Positions 51,635 through 61,566 of a stretch of DNA of 64,000 bases are shown one piece after another. Source of the stretch: Hyphomicrobiales bacterium (GTDB lineage: Bacteria; Pseudomonadota; Alphaproteobacteria; Rhizobiales; Xanthobacteraceae). Both the position numbers and the translations under genes were made by a program. The stretch covers positions 1-64,000 of the forward strand of contig JAKFYI010000016.1 in assembly GCA_021730985.1 (NCBI GenBank), written 5' to 3'. The notes below the pieces were generated by a model that did no database searches, was not told where the DNA came from, and saw nothing but the letters and a program-made list of their open reading frames with translations. Numbering within the stretch: position 1 is the stretch's first letter; each line of letters opens with the position of its first letter.

Positions 51635-52971
51635 CAGGTGCCCCGCGCCTTGAGCCACGCCACGACATCGTCCATCAGGGCGTCACGCAAGCCGGCGTGC
51701 TCCACGCCCTCGATCGCGTCGCCGACAAAGGCCTGCACCAGCAGGGTCTCGGCCTCCTTCTCGGGTATGCCGCGCGCCATCAGATAGAACTTGAGATTCT
51801 CGTCGAGCGCGCCAGATGTGGCGCCGTGACCGCACTGCACGTCGTCGGCGAAGATTTCCAGCTCCGGCTTCTGGTTGGCCTCGGCTTCGTCCGACAGCAG
51901 CAGCGAATTGGTCATCATCTTGGCGTCGGTCTTCTGCGAGCCTTGCCGCACGATGATCTTGCCCTGGAACACGCCGCGGCTCTTGTCGTCGAGGACGGTC
52001 TTGAACACCTCGCGGCACTGACAGCCGCCGGCCGCGTGATCCGCCACCATCGTCACGTCGGCGTGCTGGCTGCCCTTGAGCAGCGTCGCGCCGCGGATGT
52101 TGGCGAGCGTGCCTTCACCGTCGAAGCGCAGGAAAAGCTGATTGCGCACCACAGAGCCGCCAGTGGTGTAGCTGAAGTCGTTGTAGCGCGCACGCGCGCC
52201 GATCGCCGCCATCAGCGTGGAAACATGAACCATGCTGCTGTCGCCGCCGATGATCTTGACGTGATCGGCATGAGCGCCCTCGCCGATCACCAGTTCGAGC
52301 GCGGTATTGATCTGGTGCTCGACACCGGCCGCGCCCTCATGGCTCTCGACCAGCATGACGCGCGCGCCCTTCTCCACCACCGCCAGCGAGCGGGTGAAGA
52401 TCGAAACCGGCTTTTCGGCCGTGGCGACAAACACAAGATGGATCGGACGCTCGACCGTGGCGCCCGCGGCAACGCGGATCACCGCGCCATCGCTCATCAG
52501 CGCGGTGTTGAGCGTGACTGCGGGATCGCCGTCGGACGGCACCACCCTGCCGAGGTGCGTGGCGAGAAGCGGATCGCCGGATGCGAGCGACTGCGCCAGC
52601 GGGCGGATTTCAAGTCCCGTTTCGAGTTTGGCGAGATCGGACAGCTCCGGCACAAACACGCCGTCGACGAACATCAGCCGGCGCGCATCCATGTCGGCCA
52701 GCAGACTCCCGGCCGTCTTGGCGCGCGCCTTGGCCGCGGCATCCGGCAGACCTGCGAGCGGCTTCGCCTCGCGCATCATCGCGCGCAGATCGGTGTATTT
52801 CCACGCCTCGACGCGGCGATGCGGCAGGCCCTGCGCGTCGAACCGCTTGAACGCGGCTTCACGCAGCGCAACGACCTTGCCGTCGCCCGGCAGCTTCGGC
52901 TTGGCGGCGGCATAGGATTCCGCGAGCGAAAGCTCGGCGGCGGTCTTCACGGTTCGCAGTTCGGCTTTCAT
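51634..52971 (-). CDS. sufD: Fe-S scaffold component SufD
   Basis: 445 residues of the SufBD family. Recognisable segments: WKYTDLRAMM near the N-terminus, the beta-helix repeats around NTALELVIGEGAHADHVKI, and the SufBD C-terminal signature DEAEANQKPELEIFADDVQCGHGATSGALDE, shown here only in parts: PELEIFADDVQCGHG. SufD forms the SufBC2D complex, with SufB carrying the cluster. It starts three bases after sufC stops. Confidence 0.95.
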   Translation of the reverse strand: MKAELRTVKTAAELSLAESYAAAKPKLPGDGKVVALREAAFKRFDAQGLPHRRVEAWKYTDLRAMMREAKPLAGLPDAAAKARAKTAGSLLADMDARRLMFVDGVFVPELSDLAKLETGLEIRPLAQSLASGDPLLATHLGRVVPSDGDPAVTLNTALMSDGAVIRVAAGATVERPIHLVFVATAEKPVSIFTRSLAVVEKGARVMLVESHEGAAGVEHQINTALELVIGEGAHADHVKIIGGDSSMVHVSTLMAAIGARARYNDFSYTTGGSVVRNQLFLRFDGEGTLANIRGATLLKGSQHADVTMVADHAAGGCQCREVFKTVLDDKSRGVFQGKIIVRQGSQKTDAKMMTNSLLLSDEAEANQKPELEIFADDVQCGHGATSGALDENLKFYLMARGIPEKEAETLLVQAFVGDAIEGVEHAGLRDALMDDVVAWLKARGT

Positions 52972-52973
52972 GT

Positions 52974-53723
<750 letters not shown>

Positions 53724-53746
53724 AGCCACTTCGAAAATCCTTCTGA

Positions 53747-54100
53747 CTACAGGCTGAAGTGCGAGATGATCTCGGCAATCAGCTCTTTCTTTTTGGCGTC
53801 CTTGTCGGGCCCTGCGACAGGTCCGAGCGAACGCCCACTCACATCGATCTCGCCTTGCTCGCCGACCACGATCAGCATGGCCTCCGCGTACACACCCTCT
53901 TCCGGCTTGCGCAACACAATACGCAATCCATCGAAGGACGCCTGAACGCCGCTGTCCCGCAGCTTCTTCGACGTCGCAATATCGGCGTCGAAAAACTCCT
54001 TCAAAAATACGCTCGCCGCGCGGTGGCGCGTCAGGCGCTCGTTTTCCTCTTTGCCGCGCTTGGCTTCGAGCTCAGTGACCGCATGGTCCAGCGCCGACAT
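53747..54100 (-). CDS. conserved-type unknown protein between sufB and sufC
   Basis: 117 residues, all cytoplasmic. N-terminal helical half rich in Glu, Arg and Lys (ELEAKRGKEENERLTRHRAA), then a strand-rich part (ASFDGLRIVLRKPEEGVYAEAMLIVVGEQGEID) and a lysine-rich end (DKDAKKKELIAEIISHFSL). It has no cysteine, so it cannot ligate a cluster. Its place in the operon, with 18 bp to sufB and 23 bp to sufC, argues for a job in Suf assembly. I do not recognise a named family. Confidence 0.78.
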   Translation of the reverse strand: MSALDHAVTELEAKRGKEENERLTRHRAASVFLKEFFDADIATSKKLRDSGVQASFDGLRIVLRKPEEGVYAEAMLIVVGEQGEIDVSGRSLGPVAGPDKDAKKKELIAEIISHFSL

Positions 54101-54118
54101 TCGCCTCGCCCCGTGCGG

Positions 54119-55603
<1,485 letters not shown>

Positions 55604-55690
55604 TCACTCTCCTCCGCTGCGGTTTCAAGGACCGCGGGGTTGGATTTCGGTCGGTTATGGTCGGTTTCGCTGTCCGGGCCTAGATGCCCT

Positions 55691-56827
55691 TCAGGCGGCT
55701 ATATCTCGCTGTTTCCGGGACTTATATAGGCTCTCGGCCAGCTTGGCCCAAGCCTTTAGGAACCTTTCGATCTCCAAATCGGTGGTCGAATAGCCGAGAC
55801 TGAGCCTTATGGCACCGAGTGTCAGATCGGCCGGCACGCCCATCGCGGCCAGCACATGAGACGGCGTCACCTTGCCCGACGAGCAGGCTGCGCCCGAGGA
55901 CACCGCCACGCCTTCGAGATCGAGCGCAATGACCGCAGTCTCCGCCTTCACCCCGGGGATCGCAAAGAGCGTGGTGTTGGGCAGGCGGCTGGCATTCGCG
56001 CCGAATATGACGGCCTGCGGGGCGATGGCCTTTAGTCCGGCTTCCAGACGGTCGCGCAGGGCCGCCATCCGGGCCGCCTCCTCGCGCCAGACGCGGGCCA
56101 CCGCCTCGGCAGCCGCGCCAAAGCCTGCGATACCCGGCACATTCTCGGTGCCGGCGCGGACGCCGCGCTCCTGGCCACCGCCCTTGAGCAGACCGTCCAA
56201 ATTGATCGACTCGCGCTTAATCAGGGCGCCTGCGCCGAGCGGGCCGCCGATCTTGTGCGCCGAAAGCGTCATCAGGTCGGCACCAAGCGTATTGAAATCG
56301 CAGGCGATCCGTCCCGGCCCTTGCACTGCATCGACATGCAGAAGGCCGCCGGCCGCGTGCACCATTTCCGCTGCCTGGGCGACCGGCTGGATGACGCCGG
56401 TTTCGTTGTTGGCCAGCATGACCGAGGCCAGCGGACGGGCAGCGCCTGCCAGGCCGCGCTGGAGCGCATCCAGATCGACCGCGCCGTCGGTGGTAACAGG
56501 AATGTCTTGAAAACCGGCGAAACGCCCTCCGCTGCGCACCGAGGGGTGCTCGATCGCCGACACCAGCAGGGTATCGCCAAGAGCCGGGCTGAGCGCCAGG
56601 GCATTCGCCTCGGTTCCGCCGGACGTGAAGACCACCTGAGACGGCTTAACCCCCACAAGCGCCGCGACCTGCTCACGGGCCTGCTCCACCAGCCGCCGAG
56701 CCGCACGGCCCGCGCCATGGACCGAGGACGGGTTCCCGCCGGCCTGCAGGGCCGCCAACACGGCCTCACGGGCCTCCGGCCGAAGGCGGGCGGTCGCATT
56801 CCAGTCCAGATACGCCAGTTTCGTCAT
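55691..56827 (-). CDS. NifS/IscS-like group I cysteine desulfurase
   Basis: 378 residues. It opens YLDWNATARLRPEA. PLP lysine in LSAHKIGGPLG; catalytic cysteine in SSGAACSSGKVTPSH; SGGTEANALAL, EHPSVR and NNETGVIQPV are family motifs. It supplies sulfur for Fe-S assembly. It is the first gene of the suf operon and the operon's second desulfurase type. About 170 bp upstream is an Irr/ICE-like palindrome. The ATG at 56827 has an AGGAATAC site. Confidence 0.95.
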   Translation of the reverse strand: MTKLAYLDWNATARLRPEAREAVLAALQAGGNPSSVHGAGRAARRLVEQAREQVAALVGVKPSQVVFTSGGTEANALALSPALGDTLLVSAIEHPSVRSGGRFAGFQDIPVTTDGAVDLDALQRGLAGAARPLASVMLANNETGVIQPVAQAAEMVHAAGGLLHVDAVQGPGRIACDFNTLGADLMTLSAHKIGGPLGAGALIKRESINLDGLLKGGGQERGVRAGTENVPGIAGFGAAAEAVARVWREEAARMAALRDRLEAGLKAIAPQAVIFGANASRLPNTTLFAIPGVKAETAVIALDLEGVAVSSGAACSSGKVTPSHVLAAMGVPADLTLGAIRLSLGYSTTDLEIERFLKAWAKLAESLYKSRKQRDIAA

Positions 56828-56997
56828 CGTATTCCTGGTATTCCTGTCGACCCCGGCACCAACCCTGAAGGCCGCCGAAACCCCTTAGCCCGCTCATTTT
56901 ACTTGCTTTTGAACCCGCACATCATGCTAGAAAACGCGCCTTCCGGTCGGCTCCGCGTCTGGCGCGGCACTCGCGCCGCAAGAGTTTTCCCGGAAAA

Positions 56998-57012
56998 TTA
57001 GAACGGTTCTAA
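56998..57012. promoter_or_regulatory. Irr-box/ICE-like palindrome for the suf operon
   Basis: A perfect 15-base palindrome TTAGAAC-G-GTTCTAA, extended by flanking A/T bases. It fits the consensus of the iron control element (Irr box) bound by the Fur-family, haem-regulated Irr protein in Rhizobiales. It lies 171 bp upstream of the nifS-like start and 101 bp upstream of the divergent hydrolase start, so it could control either. A role in iron-responsive control of suf is expected from known alphaproteobacterial regulation; direction of effect is inference. Confidence 0.8.
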
Positions 57013-57112
57013 ATAGTTACGTGCGCTCGCCGGTCCCGTCAAGCGCACTGTATTCCGCGCCAACCCCCTCGCCCCGAGCCCTATCGTTCGGCCGCGCCAA
57101 GGTCTGAAACAC

Positions 57113-57763
57113 ATGCCTGAGGTCATCTTCACCGGCCCCGCCGGCCGGATCGAAGGCCGGTACCATCCGGCACCGCAGAAGAACGCCCCAATCGCGATCG
57201 TGCTGCATCCGCATCCGCAGTTCGGCGGCACGATGAATCACCAGATCATCTACCAGATCTACTATGCGTTCGTGCATCGCGGCTTCGCGGCGATCCGCTT
57301 CAATTTCCGCGGCGTCGGCCGCAGCCAGGGCTCGTTCGACCACGGCACCGGCGAACTGTCGGATGCCGCCTCCGCGCTCGACTGGGCGCAGTCGATCAAC
57401 CCGGAGGCACGCTCCTGCTGGATCGCCGGATTCTCGTTCGGCGCCTGGATCGGCATGCAGTTGCTGATGCGCCGTCCCGAGATCGAGGGCTTCATCTCGG
57501 TCGCGCCACCGGCCAACCTGTACGACTTCTCGTTTCTGGCGCCCTGCCCGTCGTCGGGTCTGATCATCCATGGCGACAAGGACGCGGTGGTGCCGCACAA
57601 GGACGTCACCGGCCTGGTCGATAAGCTGAAGACCCAGAAGGGCATCATCATCGAACAGAAGGTGGTGACCGGCGCGAACCACTTCTTCGACGGCAAGGTC
57701 GAGCCGCTGATGGAGTCGATCGCGGGCTATCTCGACAAGCGGCTCAAGACCGACCGGCGCTGA
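57113..57763 (+). CDS. alpha/beta-hydrolase fold protein
   Basis: 216 residues of the alpha/beta hydrolase fold (DUF1749/YpfH-like group). The nucleophile elbow is GFSFGAWIG; the acid lies in IHGDKDAVVP and the histidine in TGANHFFDGK. LHPHPQFGGTMNHQIIYQI and FNFRGVGRSQGSFDHGTGE are diagnostic of its family. No signal peptide. Divergent from the suf operon, a conserved arrangement in Rhizobiales. The substrate is unknown; the shared Irr-box region suggests it may respond to iron. Confidence 0.92.
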   Translation: MPEVIFTGPAGRIEGRYHPAPQKNAPIAIVLHPHPQFGGTMNHQIIYQIYYAFVHRGFAAIRFNFRGVGRSQGSFDHGTGELSDAASALDWAQSINPEARSCWIAGFSFGAWIGMQLLMRRPEIEGFISVAPPANLYDFSFLAPCPSSGLIIHGDKDAVVPHKDVTGLVDKLKTQKGIIIEQKVVTGANHFFDGKVEPLMESIAGYLDKRLKTDRR

Positions 57764-57771
57764 CGCAACAA

Positions 57772-57795
57772 GGCGTGCCGGCAAGCCGGCACGCC
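57772..57795. terminator. convergent hairpin between hydrolase and Bug receptor genes
   Basis: An eleven-base stem GGCGTGCCGGC/GCCGGCACGCC with a two-base spacer AA. It lies between two convergent genes and could stop transcription from both sides, but no long U-run follows on either strand. Confidence 0.6.
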
Positions 57796-57801
57796 CCTCC
57801 A

Positions 57802-58809
57802 CTACTCGATGATCGGCAGCGCCGCGGCCTTCATGGCCACACGGTTGGCGACGCGCGAGCGTTCGATCACCGCCTTAAATTCATCCTGCGTGCTGCCGAA
57901 CGGCAGGATCGCGAGTTTGTTCAGGCGATCGACGATCGCGGGCTCCTTCGCGGCGGCGATCGCGTGCTTCTCGATCAGGCCGAGGACGGCACTCGGCGTC
58001 CCGGTGGGCGCGAAGAACCCGTTCCACGACGACGTATCGAAGCCGGGGAATGTCTCCGCTACGGTTGGGACGTCCGGAAGTTGCGCGATCCGCTGCAAGG
58101 TCGAGATCGCGAGAATCCGAATCTGCTTGCTGTCGGTGTGCTGCATCAGTTCGGACGCATTGCCGAAATACATTTCCACTTCGCCCGACGCCAACCCTGA
58201 CATGGCCGGCGCGCCGCTCTTGTACGGAACGGCCACCATGTCGAGGCCGGCCCTTGCCACGAACAGCGCGGTGTTGAGATGGATGTTGCCGCCGATCCCC
58301 GCGGTCGCATAGTTGAGCTTGCCGGGATTCGCCTTCACATAGGTGACGAACTCCTGCAGCGTGTTAACGGGCAGCGATGCTTTGATGCCGAGCAGATACG
58401 GTCCCGCGCCGAAGATGCTGATCGGCGTGAAATCCTTGGCCGGGTCGTAGGCCACCTTCTGCAGCATCGGAATGTTGATGATCTGCGTCGAAGCGCCGAA
58501 CAGCAGCGTGTAGCCGTCGGCTGCGGCCCGCGACACCGCGATGGCGCCGACCGATCCGCCGCCGCCGGGCCGGTTCTCGATGACGAAGGATTGGCCGAGT
58601 TTGTCGGCCAAGTATTGCGCGGCAAGCCGCGCCATCATGTCGGTGTTGCCGCCGGGCGAATACGGCACGATCACCGAGACCGGCCGCGTGGGCCAATCGC
58701 CGGCACGCGCGCCTTTGCTGGTCAGCGCCAGGGCGGCCGCGCCAAACCCGGCGATGGCCGAGCGGCGTGTGATGGATCGGGCGAGATCGGAATTGGGACG
58801 GTTGCGCAT
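57802..58809 (-). CDS. Bug-family (TTT) solute receptor with Tat-type signal
   Basis: 335 residues. The N-terminus carries a twin-arginine-like signal (SITRRSAIAGFGAAALALT). After it comes WPTRPVSVIVPYSPGGNTDM, then ENRPGGGGSVGAIAVSRAAADGYTLLFGAST in order (shown in parts), the standard Bug pattern, and a conserved C-terminal helix. It binds a carboxylate for a TctAB-like permease not present in this window. The ATG at 58809 gives the Tat signal directly; the start at 58875 adds 22 unrelated residues. A third such orphan receptor in this window. Confidence 0.93.
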   Translation of the reverse strand: MRNRPNSDLARSITRRSAIAGFGAAALALTSKGARAGDWPTRPVSVIVPYSPGGNTDMMARLAAQYLADKLGQSFVIENRPGGGGSVGAIAVSRAAADGYTLLFGASTQIINIPMLQKVAYDPAKDFTPISIFGAGPYLLGIKASLPVNTLQEFVTYVKANPGKLNYATAGIGGNIHLNTALFVARAGLDMVAVPYKSGAPAMSGLASGEVEMYFGNASELMQHTDSKQIRILAISTLQRIAQLPDVPTVAETFPGFDTSSWNGFFAPTGTPSAVLGLIEKHAIAAAKEPAIVDRLNKLAILPFGSTQDEFKAVIERSRVANRVAMKAAALPIIE

Positions 58810-59010
58810 GATGATCCGGTGTTGGTTCGACTGGAAAGCCAGCGTTCCCTCCGGTTCTATTGTTGGGCCGCGCATTTGCGGGCGGCCTGCAGAACCCGAT
58901 CTCTAGCATCCCATCCGGAGTTTCGCGCGATGAAACGCGCGGCATTGCTGCCGGTGATACGCGACAGTCTGCACACCAATCAAGCAGCGCCTGCGCGTTG
59001 GTGAAGCGCG

Positions 59011-60123
59011 TTACGGCCTCGCCACCACGCCGCCCGATAGCGGCTTCGGCGCGCCGCTGGTGGTCGGGAACGTGATCGGCAGGCCGCGCATCGAGCGCAC
59101 CGCCAGGAATGCGAATGCCTGCGCCTCCAGCGCGTCGGCGGAGAAGCCCGCGGCATCCGCGGTCTCCACCGTGGCCGGCGCCAGTTGCTCGGCCAGCATC
59201 CGCATCAGCGTGCGGTTGCGCGCGCCGCCGCCGCCGACGATCCAGGCCTTCGGCGGCGAAGGCAGATGCGGCACCACGCGCACGACCGCGGCGACAGTGA
59301 GCGCGGACAGCGTCGCGGCGCCATCGGACACCGAGAATTCCGGCAGACCGATGTTGTCGAAGGCGAAGGCATTGCGGTCGAGCGACTTCGGCGGCTTCTG
59401 GTCGAAGAACGGATGCTTCATCACCCGATCGATGAACGCCTGATTGGGCTTGCCTCCTGCTGCGACATCGCCGTTGTCGTCATAGGCCGCCCCGGTGCGC
59501 GCGCGCATGAAGTCGTCGATCAGCGCATTGCCGGGACCGGTGTCGCAGGCGATCGGATCGGGCTCGCCATCGACGAAGGTGACGTTGGCGACGCCGCCGA
59601 TGTTGAGCACCGCGACCGGGTGCGGCCGGTCGATCGTACTGACAATCGCGCGATGAAACACCGGCACCAGCGGCGCGCCCTGCCCGCCGGCCTGGATGTC
59701 GGCCTGGCGGAAATCGTGCACCACCGGAATGCCAAGCCGCCTCGCGAGCGCAGCACCGTCGCCGACCTGCACCGTGAGCTTGCTCTGCGGTTTGTGAATG
59801 ACGGTCTGGCCGTGGAAGCCGACCACCGCGATGTCACCCGCAGCGATGCCGCGCCGCTCCAGCAGCCGCTCCACCACCTCGGCATGGGTCTGCGTGGTCA
59901 GCGCCTCGGCCTCACCGATGACGCCCGGCCGCGCCCGCCGATCGGTCATGCCGACCGCCTCCGCCAGCGCCCGGCGCAGCACCGCGCGTTCCTCGTCCTT
60001 GTAGGCCCGGTAGAAGGTGGGGCCGAACTCCAGGATGCGCTCGCCGTCGGTCTCTATAACCGCCGCGTCCACGCCATCGAGGGACGTTCCGCTCATCAGC
60101 CCGATAGCACGAACCGCTGCCAC
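59011..60123 (-). CDS. anmK: anhydro-N-acetylmuramic acid kinase
   Basis: 370 residues of the AnmK family: IGLMSGTSLDGVDAAVIE at the N-terminus, GFHGQTVIHKP, DFRQADIQAGGQGAPLVP, NIGGVANVTFV, CDTGPGNALIDDFM and WIVGGGGARNRTLM. It cleaves and phosphorylates 1,6-anhydro-MurNAc to MurNAc-6-phosphate in peptidoglycan recycling; the lytic transglycosylase at 13.4 kb makes the substrate type. A GTG start at 60123 is used. Divergent from tyrS over 75 bp, a conserved alphaproteobacterial arrangement. Confidence 0.95.
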   Translation of the reverse strand: MAAVRAIGLMSGTSLDGVDAAVIETDGERILEFGPTFYRAYKDEERAVLRRALAEAVGMTDRRARPGVIGEAEALTTQTHAEVVERLLERRGIAAGDIAVVGFHGQTVIHKPQSKLTVQVGDGAALARRLGIPVVHDFRQADIQAGGQGAPLVPVFHRAIVSTIDRPHPVAVLNIGGVANVTFVDGEPDPIACDTGPGNALIDDFMRARTGAAYDDNGDVAAGGKPNQAFIDRVMKHPFFDQKPPKSLDRNAFAFDNIGLPEFSVSDGAATLSALTVAAVVRVVPHLPSPPKAWIVGGGGARNRTLMRMLAEQLAPATVETADAAGFSADALEAQAFAFLAVRSMRGLPITFPTTSGAPKPLSGGVVARP

Positions 60124-60198
60124 GTTTGTTAACGCCCCCGCCCCTTTTGAATCCCGCGCCAGACCCTGTTACACCAGCCGCAAATCAGAGCACAGCCG

Positions 60199-61452
60199 AT
60201 GAGCGGTTATAAGTCCGATTTCCTTAACGTTCTCGCGTCGCGCGGCTTCATCCACCAGGTGTCGGAGCCGGACGCGCTCGATTCGCTGGCGCAATCCAAA
60301 CAGATCACGGCCTATATCGGCTTCGACTGCACGGCGCCCTCGCTGCACATCGGCTCGCTGCTGCCGATCATGATGCTGCACTGGCTGCAGCAGACCGGCC
60401 ACCGGCCGATCGCGCTGATGGGCGGCGGCACCACCCGCGTCGGCGATCCCTCCGGTAAGGACGAAAGCCGGCGCGTGCTCACCGAGGAGATCATCGGCGA
60501 GAACCTCAAGGGCATCCGGCAGGTGTTCGGGAAGTTCCTCAAGTTCGATGGCGACGGCGGCAACGCCATCATGGCCAACAACGCCGACTGGCTGAACTCG
60601 CTCAACTACATCGACTTCTTGCGCGACGTCGGCCGGCACTTTTCCGTGAACCGGATGCTGGCGTTCGACTCGGTGAAGCTGCGGCTCGACCGGCAGCAGG
60701 AATTGTCGTTTCTCGAATTCAACTACATGATCCTGCAGGCCTACGATTTCGTGGAGTTGCACAAGCGCACCGGCTGCGTTCTGCAGATGGGCGGCTCCGA
60801 CCAGTGGGGCAACATCGTCAGCGGCATCGATCTCGGCCGCCGCATGGCCAATGCGCAATTATTCGCGCTGACAGCGCCACTGATCACCACCTCATCCGGC
60901 GCCAAGATGGGCAAGACCGCGGCGGGCGCGGTCTGGCTCAACGCCGACCTGATGAGCCCCTACGACTATTGGCAGTTCTGGCGCAACACCGAGGACGGCG
61001 ACGTGTCGCGCTTCCTCAAGCTGTTCACCGTTTTGCCGCTCGATGAGATCGGCCGCCTCGCGGCGCTGCAAGGCTCCGAGATCAACGAGGCCAAGAAGGT
61101 ACTCGCCACCGAGGCGACCGCGCTGGTGCATGGCCGCGCCGCGGCCGATGAAGCCGCCGAAACCGCGCGCCGCACCTTCGAGGAAGGTGAGCACGCAGAG
61201 AATCTGCCGACGCTCAAAATATCGGTTTCCCTGCTTGAGCAGGGCTTAGGAGTTTCAAATGCTTTCTCGTCTGCAGGCTTAGCCTCATCGAATAGTGACG
61301 CGCGCCGTCAAATTAAGGGCGGCGGGCTAAAGGTCAACGATGTGACCGTCACCGACGAGAAGATGGTTCTAACGACTAAAGACCTAACGTCGGAAGGCGT
61401 TATCAAGCTCTCGCTAGGCCGCAAGCGGCATGTGTTGTTGAAGCCGCTCTGA
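60199..61452 (+). CDS. tyrS: tyrosyl-tRNA synthetase
   Basis: 417 residues, class Ic. The HIGH motif is [10 protein letters not shown], the KMSKS motif is KMGKT, and [18 protein letters not shown] binds tyrosine. The C-terminal S4-like domain (about 345-417) contacts tRNA. Codon use changes abruptly from about 61213: the last 75 codons contain TTA, CTA and ATA codons that the rest of the gene avoids, and the DNA becomes less GC-rich, while the reading frame and fold stay intact. Attaches tyrosine to tRNA-Tyr. Divergent from anmK. Confidence 0.97.
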   Translation: MSGYKSDFLNVLASRGFIHQVSEPDALDSLAQSKQITAYIGFDCTAPSLHIGSLLPIMMLHWLQQTGHRPIALMGGGTTRVGDPSGKDESRRVLTEEIIGENLKGIRQVFGKFLKFDGDGGNAIMANNADWLNSLNYIDFLRDVGRHFSVNRMLAFDSVKLRLDRQQELSFLEFNYMILQAYDFVELHKRTGCVLQMGGSDQWGNIVSGIDLGRRMANAQLFALTAPLITTSSGAKMGKTAAGAVWLNADLMSPYDYWQFWRNTEDGDVSRFLKLFTVLPLDEIGRLAALQGSEINEAKKVLATEATALVHGRAAADEAAETARRTFEEGEHAENLPTLKISVSLLEQGLGVSNAFSSAGLASSNSDARRQIKGGGLKVNDVTVTDEKMVLTTKDLTSEGVIKLSLGRKRHVLLKPL

Positions 61453-61456
61453 GGCC

Positions 61457-61553
61457 GTCATTCCGGGGCGAGCCGAAGGCGAGAACCCGGAATCCATAAC
61501 CACTGCTGTGGAGTATGGATTCCGGATCGCCGCTACGCGGCGTCCGGAATGAC
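61457..61553. repeat. palindromic intergenic repeat of Bradyrhizobiaceae type
   Basis: Outer arms GTCATTCCGG (61457-61466) and CCGGAATGAC (61544-61553) and inner arms GGAATCCATA (61489-61498) and TATGGATTCC (61514-61523) form a nested cruciform-like structure. This pattern resembles the short palindromic repeats that are dispersed in Bradyrhizobium and relatives, with unknown function. It separates tyrS from the convergent YhdP-like gene and could also act as a terminator. Confidence 0.82.
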
Positions 61554-61566
61554 TCGTAGAATATAA

